Shown in pieces: positions 21,304 to 33,249 of a DNA stretch of 64,000 nucleotides. How positions within the stretch are numbered: the stretch's first letter is position 1; the number at the start of each line of letters is the position of its first letter. Location of the stretch: the NCBI GenBank assembly GCA_026120185.1, contig JANUWF010001691.1, forward strand, positions 558,001 through 622,000. Reading direction: 5' to 3'. Source of the DNA: Voacanga thouarsii. Its lineage: Eukaryota; Streptophyta; Magnoliopsida; Gentianales; Apocynaceae. A program made the translations under genes and the position numbers. Under the pieces are notes generated by a model, which was not told the DNA's origin, ran no database searches, and saw only the letters and a program-made list of their open reading frames with translations.

Positions 21304-22740
21304 ATTTCCCACTTGCACTGCAAAGACTAAGGCCTACCCCTATGATATCTAAGCGTCTACGGAACACCTTTTTTATTAAAGGCTTGGTAAAGGGATCCTC
21401 CATATTGTTCATAGAGAAAATCTGATCAACCACAATCTTCCATTTCTCGATGAACTCCCAGATGAGATGATACTTCCTTTCTATATGCTTGCCCTTCCTA
21501 TGGTTTCGAGGTTCCTTGCATTGTGACACCGTTCCAGAGTTGTCGCAATAAATGTTGACAGGCCTATCCATGTGTGGTACAACTCTAAGTTCTATGAGGA
21601 ACTTTCAGAGAACTTTCAGAGCTCCACAGCTTCTTTAGAAGCTTCCGAAGCAACAATGTACTCAGCTTCTGTGGTAGAATCTGCGATGCAAGATTACTTG
21701 ATTCTTCTGCATGAAATAGCTCCTACAAACTAAGTAAAGCCATATCCACTGGTAGATTTTCTTTCATCTTTATCTACTTGGAAGTTTGAGTCTGGGTAAC
21801 CAGTAGAAACCAAATCAACAACATGATATAAAAGCATATAATTTCTCGTCTTCTTGAAATATTTAAGCATATGCATTACGATTTGCCAGTGAGTTTCCCT
21901 TGAGTTTAACTGATATCTACTAACCATACCTACTGCAAAGCAGATATCTGGTCTAGTACAAAGGTACAAAGCATAGCATACATAAGGTTTCCCATAGCCG
22001 AAGCATAAGGGATCCTACTTATTTTCTACTTGTCTTCCTATGTATAAGGACACTGCTTGGAAGATAAGGATAATCCATGTCTAAAAGGTATATTAGCCTC
22101 TTTATATTGATCCATGCTATACTTAACCAATATCTTGTCAATGTAAGAAGGCTGGGATAAGCCTAACATTCTTTGCTTCCTATCTCTAAGAAGCATAATG
22201 TCTAGAATATAGCAAGCTTCTCCCAAGTTTTTTATGCTAAATTGACTAGATACCCAAACCTTAATGGATGACAATGTCCTTACATCATTTTCAATAAGTA
22301 GAATGTTATCCACACAAAGTACCAAGAAAATCACTTTGCCATTGTCTGATTTCCTATACGCATATGGTTTATCCAAGTTTTGAATGAAACCTTAAGCTTT
22401 CACGGTTTTATCAAAACGTATGTTCCATGCTCGTGACACTTACTTAAGTTCATAGATGGACTTCATTCTATGGACTTCATAAGTTTACAAACCATTTGTT
22501 CTGGACCTCTAGCAACAAAACCTTCTGGCTGAAACATATAGATGTCTTTGCTAATATAGTCATTTAAGAAGGTCGTCTTGACATCCATCTGCCATATCTC
22601 GTAGTCAACATGACATGCGATGGCTGAGATAATTTGAATAGACATAAGCATGACTACTGGTAAAATGGTTTCCTCATAATCGATCCCTTCTTTATAAGTA
22701 TAACCTTTAGCAACCAACCTTACTTTATAGGTTGCAACCT
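21284..22740 (-). pseudogene. pol: Copia reverse transcriptase and RNase H (G1)
   Basis: Four broken frames in order. 22717-22463 holds the first catalytic Asp region (IWQMDVKTTFLNDYI). 22376-22038 holds the active-site box, which reads CVDNILLIEND where the family has YVDDILLIGND; the second catalytic Asp is therefore Asn. 21969-21730 has YLCTRPDICFAVGMVSRY and the RNase H entry STGYPDSNFQVDKDERKS. 21571-21284 has IYCDNSGTVSQCKEP and HIERKYHLIWE, closing with MEDPFTKPL. The active-site change alone would abolish DNA synthesis. Confidence 0.85.
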
Positions 22741-22819
22741 TTTCATCCGCACCTCTCTTCTTCTTGTATACCCACTTACACCCAATGGGTTTTATTCCAT
22801 CAGGTATACTGATAAGTTC

Positions 22820-23924
22820 CTAGACCTGATTAAAGTATATGGACTCAATCTCAACATTCAAGGCTAGTTGCCATTTGTCTGCATCAACATCAATAATGGC
22901 CTCCTCGTATCTAGTGACATATTGTTCTTGATGATCAGTGACTAGATCATAGATCTCTTTGATCCACCTTTTTGGAGCTCTTTTGATCCTCCCACTACGA
23001 CGAGGCTCAGTTTGTATAGGAACATCTGGTAGTGTTTTTCTCGGTTCCTTGATCGTTGTGTTAGAAGTACCTGAAGTTGAATTAGTGACCAACTTCTCTT
23101 CTAACTGCATTCTACTTGAACCATGATGGAAGTAACTTATTCATCCTCTAAGTATCTAGCATTAGTACTAACAAGTACCTTATGCTCTTGGGGATGATAG
23201 AAATATCCACCTCTTGTTCCTTTTGGATACCCAACGAAGTAGCATAACTCTAATTTTAGTTCCACTTACTTCCTTTTGTCAGCATATAAGTTGGATAACC
23301 CCATAGCTTCAGATAGTTTAGACTAGGCTTTCGTCCATTTCATATCTCATAGGATATCTTAGGTACTGATTTGAAAGGTACTAAGTTTAAAATATATGTC
23401 GTTATTTCTAAGCCATACCCCCCAAAAGGAAATAGGAAGAGATGCATTACTCATCATGCTTCTAACCATTTCCATCAAAGTTCTATTTCTTCTCTCAGCT
23501 ACTCCGTTCTGCTGGAGAGTTCCAAGTGCAGTTAACAGACATACTATACCGTGATGTACCAAGTAGTCCTTAAACTCACTAAGGAGATACTCTCCAACAT
23601 GATCCGATCTCAAAATTTTAATTAATTTGCCTGCTCGACGCTCCACTTTAGCCTTACACTCCTTGAATTTATCAAAAGATTCAGACTTACACCTCATCAG
23701 ATAAATGTAACCAAAACGAGTGTAATTATTTGTGAAAGTGATAAAATATTCGTAGCCTCTTGTAGTTGGTGTAGTCATCAGACCATAAACATCCGTATGA
23801 ACTAGTGCTAGTATTTTCATGCATCTATCTGGCATTTTGGTAAATGACCTTTTAGTCATTTTACCTTCAGGGCAAGATTCACACTGAGGCTATTCCTCCA
23901 ATCTCAATGAACCTAAAGGCCCAT
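22820..23924 (-). pseudogene. int: Copia integrase and RT linker (G1)
   Basis: From 23924 the minus strand reads a decayed zinc-finger end (CESCPEGKMTKRSF). The catalytic core follows: Asp in LVHTDVYG, Asp in LRSDHVGEY, Glu in QNGVAERRNRTL. The family has RSDRGGEY at the second site. A frameshift after ISFWG (near 23420) breaks it; remnants with KPSLNYLKLWGYPTY follow. 23110-22820 is the linker to RT with RRSGRIKRAPKRW. 166 codons of core are open, but the whole is non-functional. Confidence 0.82.
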
Positions 23925-24164
23925 TGTAAAATCCCACCTAAACCTACCCTGGAGTAAAAGGGATGGAGGTGCATATCATATCATCTTGCATAAAATAAAT
24001 TTCTTGAATGATTTTGTGTGCCTTAGAATTGTGGTTAATGGGTTAAAATTTTATTTGTGTATGTTAAGTAGAAAGGGTAAAAAAAGAATTTTACTTGAGG
24101 TCGAAATAGGAAGATGGCTTAAGGCTTAGATAAGAAGAAGATTTGGTTGAGAAATAAGAGCAAG

Positions 24165-24235
24165 AGTTGTTGTGGCTAAGTGGTTAGAGCATTATGATTA
24201 ATCTCTAAAGTCTTGAGTTCAAATCCGATCACCTA
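24165..24235 (+). promoter_or_regulatory. tRNA-like unit (D1 LTR)
   Basis: A box TGGCTAAGTGG at 24173-24183 and B box AGTTCAAATCC at 24216-24226, spaced 43 nt, 248 nt from the LTR start. The anticodon stem pairs 4/5 with U33 and UAA. GTTTTATT follows the B box within about 15 nt as a possible terminator. Confidence 0.65.
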
Positions 24236-25730
24236 AGTTTTATTCATATTTATCTTAACCAATGTTTGAATTTTGTAGAAGAATTCTTGTCTCTATTATT
24301 TTTGTAAGTCTTGTCCTAACCTCTTTGAATTTAAACTATTCCTAATTAGTTAATTAATTTTTATATCCATAAAATTCTCAAATAATTACCTTGCTTGGAA
24401 TTTTGAAGTTCCAGCTCTTGTGGGATAGGAGTTGGCAGAAAATGTGGAGGAAGAATAGGATGATGTTCCAAGTAAATCACCATAGTTTTTCCTTCTAGAA
24501 CTTCATCTTCTTCTTGTTCTTGTTTTAGTTAAATTCAGGAAAATATTCTAATTTTTCATCAAAGATGGTTTTCAAAATTTGCAGCCACCTTTCTCTATCT
24601 AATTCTTGCAAAGAACCAACCATCTTGTGTGAAAATGATGGCTGAAATGCTTTGGATATTCGCAGCCTTACATACTGCACCAAACCAGAATTTTTTCCTA
24701 GCAAACAAGGAGCTTTTGAACATGAATATTGAGCTATTCGTTGGCACTCAACAACACCTGAAGCTTTTGCCTTTATCCTTCAAGATGATGGCTAGAAAAC
24801 CACCATTAATGGACCTTCAAATACCCCTAATACCCAGCTGCAACACCATTCCAAAGAAGACCAAAAATCCTACACCAAACCATTTCAAATCCTAAGAACT
24901 CTTAAGCTTCAATCCCAGATTTTTTTTCCAGCCTTGCCTAATCAATGCTAAGGCCAAATTTCTTCATCAAATTTTGTCCAGTTTTGGCCATAATGCAGCC
25001 ATGGATAGAACCCCTTGGCTTCTCCATCTACCTTGATTATTAGGACTCCATTAACATACCCTAAAACACTTCTATCTTCAATCCCTTCAAAATTATTCAA
25101 ACTTCAAATTAAATTCTAGATTTTTGTTCCATTAAATACTCACCTTGTAAGATAATAAAACCAGAAAATCCTCTACTATTCCATAGCCATTTTCGTCCAG
25201 GCCTAAGCTGGAACAACTTTCCATTCCATGATCAACCAAGCTAGTTTAGCCATACACCATTGAAGAACAAGAAACATTCCAAGAGCAAACACCATTACCT
25301 AATCTTATACCTCAATCATCTCCACTTTTCTCTTAATTTGCATTTTGAAAAAGCTGAAACACTCTTTTTGTCCTTCTTGAATAACCAAATGCCTCCCCTA
25401 AGCTAGGCCATTCGGCCATCATTACACACACACATGAAATCACTCTCTCTCAATTTCTCTCAAGAACACCAAGAACACACACTACACATCTTCAAGCCTA
25501 AATCACTTCTAAACATCTCCAATCACTTCCAAACTCTCTAAACCACTAACATTCAGCCTATCTTCTTCTCTAGTGTACTTTATAACACCAAAACACATGA
25601 AGTTGAACCTTCATGCGGATCAAACTACCCTTTTTGTTCAAGATTAGAAGAACACTAAAAAGGTAAACTAAGAAAAATCTTCTTGTTCTTCAACTTCTAT
25701 ATGTTCTTATCTTCTTACTCTCATTCATTC

Positions 25731-25762
25731 CTCTCTCTCTCTCTCTCACACTCTCTCTCTCT
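25731..25762 (+). repeat. TC microsatellite (D1 LTR)
   Basis: Interrupted TC repeat (CTCTCTC, CACA, CTCTCTC) at the LTR position equivalent to the pure TC tract of the A family. A TATATG lies about 30 nt upstream (near 25698), so it may mark the same predicted start site. Confidence 0.6.
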
Positions 25763-28224
25763 TGGCAAAAATGTTGATGAACAACCATGGACTATTTTCG
25801 GATCGCTAAAAAGCCATCAAGCACTCAAGATCCTCCACTAAGCAAGGCGAAACCTTCATCAAATCAAGTATTTATTTCTTGATCTCCTCTTTAACTTCTC
25901 AAAATCAAGACTCTTAGAAGATGATAGATTGATTGAATAACGTGGGGTTGAAGATATGTATGTAGGTGAAGGGAATGGATTTAAGATATGAGAATTGGAA
26001 TGAATGTTGATACTTATGGATTATGCTTTAGGATCATTATATGTTTGTTGTGATTAAGAGCTTTACGGATGTTTTGATATATGATAGTCGTAATACAACC
26101 ATTGTTGATTATGCCTTCAAGTAGTTATTTTTCCAATAAATCCGTAAATAATATTATGGCTAGTAGAATATTGTCCTTGTTGTGATGTATGTTAATACAA
26201 GCCTATATTTGGATAAATTGACATGTTATTTGTTGGATCTATGTGTGTATGAATATGTATATAGATTTTCTCTACTATTTCACTATGGTCATTAAAAATT
26301 ATTCTAAGAACTTCCTTTTTTTTTTATATAGAATTATTCTTGCTATCATTATTATTTAATTTAATTGACTAATTTCGATAAATACAAATATTTTCAAAAT
26401 CAATAATTAGTTGAAATATTGTTAATTTATTAGGTAAATAAATAGTAATATTTTATTAAATATAAATAATAATATATTGGAATTAATTAATAGCAAATGT
26501 CTTTTATATTCATATTGTTATTAGTTAGCCTTACCAAAACTGTTATTTACACTCATAAATATTATTTATATTAGAATAATTTATTTATTAATAGTTTTAT
26601 TTGTTATTTATTTATTATTAAAATTATTTATCATCTATTATTAATATTACTTATTATTTGTAATAATATTATTTATTATTTATTACCAATATTATTTAGG
26701 ACTTATTATTAATAGTACTCATTATTCATTACTAATTTTATTTATTATTAATATTACTCATTATTTGTTATTTTTTAATAAATAGTTAATATTATGATTT
26801 GTTATTTATTTATTTATTATTTATAACACCTATTTATTTTAACTTATAAAATTAATCTTATTCTATAAAATACTTTATCAGCTAGTGTTAGTGCTTAAGG
26901 CATTGTTGTTATAACTAGATATTGTAGTATCTAGTTGAGCTTAACCATGTTAGTCTAGGAACTATTTATTTAAAGCAAGTGTTGTCTAGATATTGAAATT
27001 TATACCGTGTATTTACCACAGGTGGGGTAAGGTTGCCTTGACCTATCTCAAAAGGCTATTATATCAAGGAAAAGCAAGAGATCAGGTAAGTCCTTGCATA
27101 AAGATGTTTGTGAACAAATAATTTTCTGCAAGTCGAATGCACTGATTGTCGTGGAAGATGTACCTTGAGATGCAATTATGGACAATATATTCCTTCTTCT
27201 AAATTAAAATATTTTTTGTCAAGCAAACAATTTTCCGAGCAAAACAATAAATTTTTCTTAAACACTATTTTACCTAAAGTTGTTTGAAAAAAAGCTATTC
27301 GTTGTTTGAAGTTGCTACTTCAAAGAAAGCTCTTCTACATTTTCCAAGTGGAATAAACATAACATAAAGTACTCAATAAAGGTAGACTACTAGGACTAGT
27401 CTTTGAAGGGTTAAGTAAGTCTCTTAGTAGGAGCCCACCTCTAAGGGGTGAACCCTGCCTAGACAAGACGACAGTTCTTGTTGGTCAAGCAAGTCCGAGC
27501 TAGCACTACAGTTCAAGTGGACTACTTATTTTTGGAATGGATAATTTGTATGTTTGAGTGTACAGATGGAGGACTATCTCACTCGGTGGGCTATACACCC
27601 ACCATGTATCAGCATGCATAAAGTGTGGCATTCTGATCATTTTCTTGTCATGATAAACAAACTGTGGCATCCTGACTGTTCTCTTGACATGGTGCACAAA
27701 GTGTGGTGCCATGTCCATTCATGATGCATGACTTTATTGTCAATTTTATTAGAGTAGTTATTTCTTTTTAAGTTGAGCATTTTTACTTTACAAATGTTGA
27801 TAAAACACCACCCAATATTCAAAGATAAATTTCTGGACTTACAGACTTTCTATTATGACTTGTTCAAAACTTGCATACATGAATTATTTTTCCTGAAATA
27901 CAATGAGCACACATAGGACTTACTGGAAAATATTTCTCATACATTTTATATCATGTCTTGAGGTTGATCCTGCTTGGAAGGTTGATTTACTTATGCTGCC
28001 GTGAGCTTAGAAGATTTATCCTGATGTATTTAGTTGTTAGAGATTTTATTTACCATCTATTTGTTTCAAAACTTGTAAAAGTATTATTTTAGAATTGTAA
28101 TAAGTCCATTATTAAGTTATTTCCTTCTATGTTTTCTATTATCTAGTTATAAAGACCCCTTGTCCTAAGGACGGGGCGACATCCTGACCCCTTTTGGGGT
28201 ACGTAGGTAGCAGGGTGTTACAAG

Positions 28225-28241
28225 TGGTATCAGAGTCTAGG
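28225..28241 (+). other. Primer binding site, initiator tRNA-Met (D1)
   Basis: TGGTATCAGAGTCTAGG two bases after the LTR; the first eleven bases match the complement of the plant tRNA-iMet 3' end exactly. Confidence 0.88.
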
Positions 28242-28324
28242 TTTAGGTAGAAATTGACAATATTTAGATTTACAAAATTAAGCTTTATAATCTCTAGTAC
28301 TAATCTCTATGTTCTGTTTGTAGG

Positions 28325-28842
28325 ATGGTTAGGAGATTCGCATCTGTTACCCGAGATTGGCCTTTTATGTGTGGTAGAACACCAACTCTAGTTCCTGTAG
28401 TAGACCTATCCTCTTCAAGCATAGAACCCGAACTTGGGTCAGATTGGTTTAAGTTATAGTACAGTGACATTGAGATTGAGATTGAGGTCTCCAACCCTAT
28501 TGTGCCAAATGATGGTAAGAAAGAGAAGATGGAAGTTGAGGTTACTGCACTAGAGTTACCCAAATAGGAGGGAGGTTCAAGGATGTGCAGATGGTGAACC
28601 CTCCCATACCAATGGATAATTTAGCCATAGATAGCGAGGCCAAGGAAAAAGTCCTTAATCTTAACTTAGGTGGTGAGGGAGAAGAGGAGATGGGTGATAC
28701 TGATTGTGAGGGAGGTGAGGAACTGAGTGATGCTAACGATGAGGAAGGAGAAGAGATGGATGATTCTAATATTGAAATTGAAGGGGGGATAGAAGAGTTT
28801 GATGAGGAGGACGAGGAGGATGAGGCAGTTGTGCCTTCTTAA
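28325..28842 (+). pseudogene. Accessory ORF1 relic (D1), SIM-like motif kept
   Basis: Starts ATGGTTAGGAG at 28325, the same start context as A1 and D2. Residues 24-36 read PVVDLSSSSIEPE, a SUMO-interacting-like motif. A TAG stops it at codon 45 (28457). Reading resumes in frame as YSDIEIEIEV up to another TAG, then in another frame (from 28585) as an 85-codon strongly acidic stretch with DANDEEGEEMDDSN. Overall composition and position match ORF1 of A1, although little identity is left outside the start and the motif. Upstream TTTGTAG/G is a good splice-acceptor match. Confidence 0.6.
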
Positions 28843-29448
28843 ACTCCACTAATAGGAGGGTTTGACATTCTCACTTTTTGGCTTAACTTTGAGGAGTCCA
28901 ATTAGGAGGGACTGGGTCAAAATGATATACTTATCCTGGGTACAAGAGCACTTTGGGAGTCAGTCTTAGGGGAGAATGATAAGGGAGAAAGGGAAGGTAG
29001 AGGAAAGTCCTAGGAAGAGTAGAAATAGTAGTTGTATGCTTAGGTTTAGATTGGGAATAGATTGCCGGAAGAGAAGAGAATGATAGGTCAAAGAATCTAT
29101 TTCCAACTACTCGAGTGACGATTAGAACAACCAGAAGACATAGTAGGTTTGTGATGTAATTTGTTGATTAGGGAATTTATTTATTAAGTTCATGGCTTTA
29201 TTTACTTTCTTGCCTCTGAGTACCTGATCCCTATAAAGGTATTGGCTATGATATCCAATTTCCTTAGGTTAAAGGATGATTTATTTTGAATAGAACTTTT
29301 AAGTATTTCACTTCTTTCAAAAAGAAAAAAGAAATACTCTCATATGTTTAATAAGTAAGCAAAAATTATAAATGGAATCTTCACATTATATGTTTGCATT
29401 CATATGTATGTATTTGTCAACCAATAATTGTGGCGATGATGATCAAAG

Positions 29449-29700
29449 ATGGCACCAAGACGTAAAATTGTAGCAAGAGGTAGAACTGGTCATGTCAGAA
29501 AACCTTCAACACCTAAAGACGACACAGTAGAGCACTTACATCCAATTGTGAGAAAAGAGTACGAAAAAGAGCAAGAGACATAACCTGAGGGATCTCCTAA
29601 GGTGGCAGTTGGACAGGCCCGATTATGACCCTACAACTGAATTCAGCCAGCTAAGAAAAAGGTAGTTGTTAGAGGAAATAAGTTAAAGCCATAGGTGATG
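29449..29700 (+). pseudogene. gag: gag start remnant (D1)
   Basis: ATGGCACCAAGACG at 29449 gives MAPRRKIVARGRTG, collinear with MAPKC of A1 and D2 gag. A stop follows after about 44 codons and others soon after. The conserved capsid-like segment seen in A1 and D2 cannot be read here. Confidence 0.6.
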
Positions 29701-30689
29701 ACGAAATTGATTGAGCAGAGATGACATAGGGTCAGATGCAGTCATGGTACCAGGTTAATTCTTTATTTCTCGTGAAAGAATATCCTCTTTAGTCTCTGTT
29801 ATACCTAGCCTATATACAATGTGTTGGGTTCTATTCATTTGAGTAGTGTTAAGCTAGACCATAAAAGTCGAATATATCAACTATGAATAGTTCTAGATTT
29901 TCTTATTAATTGTTTAAGCATTCATCATCATGCAAGGAAGTAGGGAACTATAGGTTTAATTTGCGAGATGAAATTTTAGTTGAAGAAGTAAAATTTATCA
30001 AGGGTTGATTGTTGAAACAAGGAGTTAAGTTGGTTATAAAGATAGAATAATGCATTTTAGGGATCAGATGGGTATGATTAAATTTTAGAAAAGGTAAGTT
30101 GAAGGAAGTGTAGAGCATAATGCTAGGAGCGAAGGTTCATAAGCTATTGTTGAAGAAGTACTAAAGATATCTAGCCTAATGTTGTAGCCTGTGAGACCCA
30201 GTAGTAATGGTATAGGAAAAGATTAGAATTTTAAAGCTATGTATAGACTAGAGAATATTGGATAGTTTGGTCATCAAAGATTTATTGGTTACTCTTAAGG
30301 TAGACTTGAGATAAGGATATTATTAAGTGTGATTTTGAGAAGAAAATATACTTGAGATTGCGACTAACAATGGGGGAATAGGTACTAAGGATGAGTGGTG
30401 ATGTCATATTGATTGACAAAGGCTCTAATGCTTGTAGAGTAGATGTGTAAGCTATCAATCCTTCTTTGATAATTTTATGGTGACTTTTTTTTTAAATACC
30501 TATGTATTTTGAATGCCATGAAGGACATGGAACAGTTGAAACTGGTGTTAGAAAGTGGAGACATCATAAATTTCTGTAAGGTTTGGAAAGTGCAAGTTTA
30601 GTTGAGCATAGTTCTATTTCTGGAATGAGAGGTAATCAGGGCCAGTTTTAAGGTAGCCCTAGCCAAGATAGAGGCTTCATAGGATATCA
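29701..30689 (+). other. Unreadable interior of D1
   Basis: About 1 kb between gag and integrase remains. It is full of stops on both strands. I could not recognise protease, RT or RNase H motifs in it. By position it should be mutated gag-pol. Confidence 0.4.
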
Positions 30690-31376
30690 TCGAGTATTGT
30701 ATCTAAGTGGGATCCTAAGTTGTCTACAAGATTATAGGCTAAGTTCCAAGAGATAATGGGATCGACTTGGAAGTTCTATGCTATAGCGTATCCTTAAAAT
30801 TGATAGTCAGTCAAAGAGACTTATTCAGATACTGAAGGATGTATTTAGGGCATCTATACTAGACTTTATTGATAAATGGACTGAAAGCATGTCGTATGGA
30901 AGTAGGCCTGCAACAGCAAATACCAATCTTCTATTAGGATAGGCCTATATGATGCGATGCAAAGCCAGACATGTCAAGTACCATTATAGTACAGATAAAT
31001 GGAAGATAGTTAAATTATCAAATCCGGTGAAGTTCGTGCTCAAGAAAAAGTGGACAAGGTAAAGCTAACAAGAGAAAGACTGAAGGTGACTAAGAGTTTG
31101 CAGAAAAGCTATGCGAATGATTGGAAGGGAAGATGGAGCTACCATCTATAGATTGGACTTACCAGACATTTTGTTGAGATTACGAGACGTGTTTCATGTA
31201 TCTCAGCTAAAGATGTGCAATCCTGATCCGGAGTATGTTTTAACGACGAGCCTTTACTATTGTAACCCAATTTGGGTTACATAGAAAAAGCCGATTAAAA
31301 TTCTAAATTTAAGCATCAATACTCTTTGAAATAAGCAAATACCAAAAGTGAAACTGTCATGGGGGCATCACGATAC
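30690..31376 (+). pseudogene. int: Integrase C-terminal half and chromodomain relic (D1)
   Basis: Readable across frames: SSIVSKWDPKLSTRL (A1 has SSIVSDRDPRFTFRF, so the catalytic Asp is lost), FQEIMGSTWKFY, then a segment equivalent to ILEDMLRACVLDF. SYANDWKGRWSYHL and RDVFHVSQLKMCNPDPEY follow near 31190. It closes with a chromodomain relic ending WGHHDT at about 31376 (A1: WEHHGTQDATWE). Every block has stops or shifts. Confidence 0.65.
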
Positions 31377-31696
31377 TTAAGAAGCCTGCTGGATTATTGC
31401 AACCATAGTCAATACAAAAATGGAAGTGGGAGGTGGTAGCGATGGAATTTGTAACTGATTTTCTTATGTCAAAGACCCAAAAGGAAGCTATTTGGGGAGT
31501 GGTTAATCGACTAGTAAAGACAGCGCACTTTATACCTGTAAGTGAAAGGGACTTTATCAAAAGGTTAGCTTAGACATATGTAGGGGAAACAGCAAGTTAC
31601 ATGGAGTACCCTCAAGTATCGTCTCTGACCGAGACTTGAGGTCTACATTGCAGTCTTGGGCAAAGTTCCAAATAATTTTGGGCAAAGTTCCAAATA
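31377..31696 (+). pseudogene. int: Integrase N-terminal half, misplaced downstream (D1)
   Basis: Reads KPAGLLQP, WKWEVVAMEFVTDF (first catalytic Asp position changed to Glu-Phe context), EAIWGVVNRLVKTAHFIPV, then YPQVSSLTETWGL-like remains near the second Asp. In an intact gene this lies before the half found at 30690-31376. It ends in a 19-bp direct duplication (31656-31674 and 31678-31696) at the border with Copia LTR H. Confidence 0.7.
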
Positions 31697-33190
31697 CCAT
31701 GATTTTCAATGAGGAATGGTTTACCTTAAATCAGTAAGTAGTTCACTCACATCATACATATAGGCATATTTTGAATATGTAGAACTGAACCTATAGTAGT
31801 GGTCTCTTTTAAAGTACTATAATTATAGATACTAGACTATTACTACTACAACGTGGACGGATACCTTCATACTTGAGTATGAGTTAGTAGTCTGGCGAAG
31901 CTAAGTTTTATACTTTGATGTATGTTGGGTGAGATTTCCTTTGTGAGATATATATCCTTGTATATTGGGTGTATTACTCTGGTTAGATAAGATGAACTTA
32001 TGCAACAGAGTTCTATACTTCACTTAGTGAGGTTAATTCTCCCCCTTGTGATTGTCTCAGATAATCTAATGATCCAGGGCCCTGGGAACGTAACTCTAGA
32101 ATATGTAGTTTTGGGTAGCTTCCAATGACAAGCAAGTACATTCAAGTGAGTCAAGGATTATCGGACTAGAGATCTAAGGATGGTAGATGTCTTTGAGATG
32201 GGTGATAGTACATTTATCCTGTCTCATTAATGGGTGTTACATAGAGGGGTATTTTCATCATTTCACTTGTAGGTCGAACACAATGCTTTAGCAATATTAT
32301 TCTTGAGGTCATTTGGTTAATATTTTCATATAGTGTTAAATGAAAATATTTAAAATGATAAAATGCGGCTATTTAATAGTAAGAGCATTTTGGTCATTTT
32401 AGTAACCGTAAATAATATGTCCATTAGTCCCTAGAGTAGCTCAAGTTACATTGGTATTGTTTAGACATAATCTGGGCTTAATGGATAATTATTTGAAAGA
32501 AAAATAAAATTTATTCTAAGAGTCTAATTACAATTAATTAATTAGTCTTGGGTTTTAATAAGGCCCAGAAAAGATAATTAATTAATTAAGAGAATTGGAC
32601 TGGAATAAATTAATTAATTGGGCTGATATATGTTGACATATATTAACAGTCCAATTAAAATTAATTAATTAGTCTTGGGTATTTAATGTGGCCCAGAAAA
32701 AATAATTAATTAATTAAGACGATTAGGCCAGTCTTTGATTAATTGTTGAGCACAACACCTAGCACATTAGGGCTTGATTGTTTTTGTCCATTATGGCTTA
32801 TAGAAGCTATAGGCTGGTCGAAATATTAGGTGAAAGAGAAAAACAATGATGAAGTTTTTCTCTTCAGTGTGTGCCGCCTCACTCTCACCCTCTCTAGTTC
32901 TTTTGGCTCTTCTCTTCTTTCTCTTTTGGAGAGTATTTTGATTATCCAAAGAAGGAGCTTCCATGAACCTAACCTAAGAATAGGGTAGAGCCATACTCCG
33001 GAAGATAAAGAGAAAACACTTGATGCATAAGAGTAGAAGATTGGCGGGAATCCCAGTTGAACAGTATGAGCTTCCTTCTCCTCTTCCAATGCAAGACATT
33101 CCAATGCAACCTATCCCCACATAGGTTAATCCGCGACCAATGAGAAAAAGTAACTACTCTCTCCTAGATGTGGCTCAAAAAACTGAATAT
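31697..33190 (+). repeat. Ty1/Copia LTR H, first ~240 bp missing
   Basis: Plus-strand copy of the LTR family of G1: ATGAGGAATGGTTTACCTTAAA, ACTTGAGTATGAGTT and GATCCAGGGCCCTGGGAA are all matched on the minus strand of 20309-21303. A tandemly repeated block (about 32533-32600 and 32660-32725) carries TTAATTAATTA with AGGCCCAGAAAA or TGGCCCAGAAAA. The right end is not precise. The frame at 32826-33104 (minus) is not supported by anything. Confidence 0.7.
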
Positions 33191-33249
33191 TTTTTATTGT
33201 GTTTTCCTTTGATAGTTTTTCGCGATTCCTTCAAAATATTGTCATGAAG

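Larger units (their letters stand above)
20309..23924 (-). mobile_element. Ty1/Copia element G1, 5' part missing, defective
   Basis: Minus-strand order from 23924 to 20309: integrase, linker, reverse transcriptase, RNase H, polypurine tract (about 21304-21316), 3' LTR. Integrase before RT is the Ty1/Copia gene order. gag, protease and the 5' LTR are missing, because the Tekay element D1 interrupts the integrase zinc region at 23925. Frameshifts and stops run throughout. The same LTR family is present inverted at 31697-33190 (H). Confidence 0.85.
23925..28222 (+). repeat. 5' LTR of D1 (4298 bp)
   Basis: Starts TGTAAAATCCCACC, ends CAGGGTGTTACA. It matches 58180-62451 and, on the minus strand, 48104-47021 plus 41024-38437. 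It holds the tRNA-like unit, a broken TC tract (25731-25762), a very AT-rich core (about 26330-26860) rich in TTATTTATTATTA motifs, and decayed GTGTGGCAT repeats near 27613-27710. No gene is seen in it. Confidence 0.88.
23925..31696 (+). mobile_element. Tekay/Del-like element D1, 5' LTR plus decayed interior
   Basis: 5' LTR (23925-28222), perfect iMet PBS, acidic ORF1 relic, gag start, about 1 kb of unreadable remains, then integrase pieces in the wrong order (C-terminal half 30690-31376 before N-terminal half 31377-31696). No 3' LTR is present. It is inserted in Copia G1. The LTR belongs to a sub-family (TGTAAAATCCC) distinct from A1 but collinear with it. The interior is far more decayed than that of A1 or D2, so this is an older copy. 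Confidence 0.8.
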
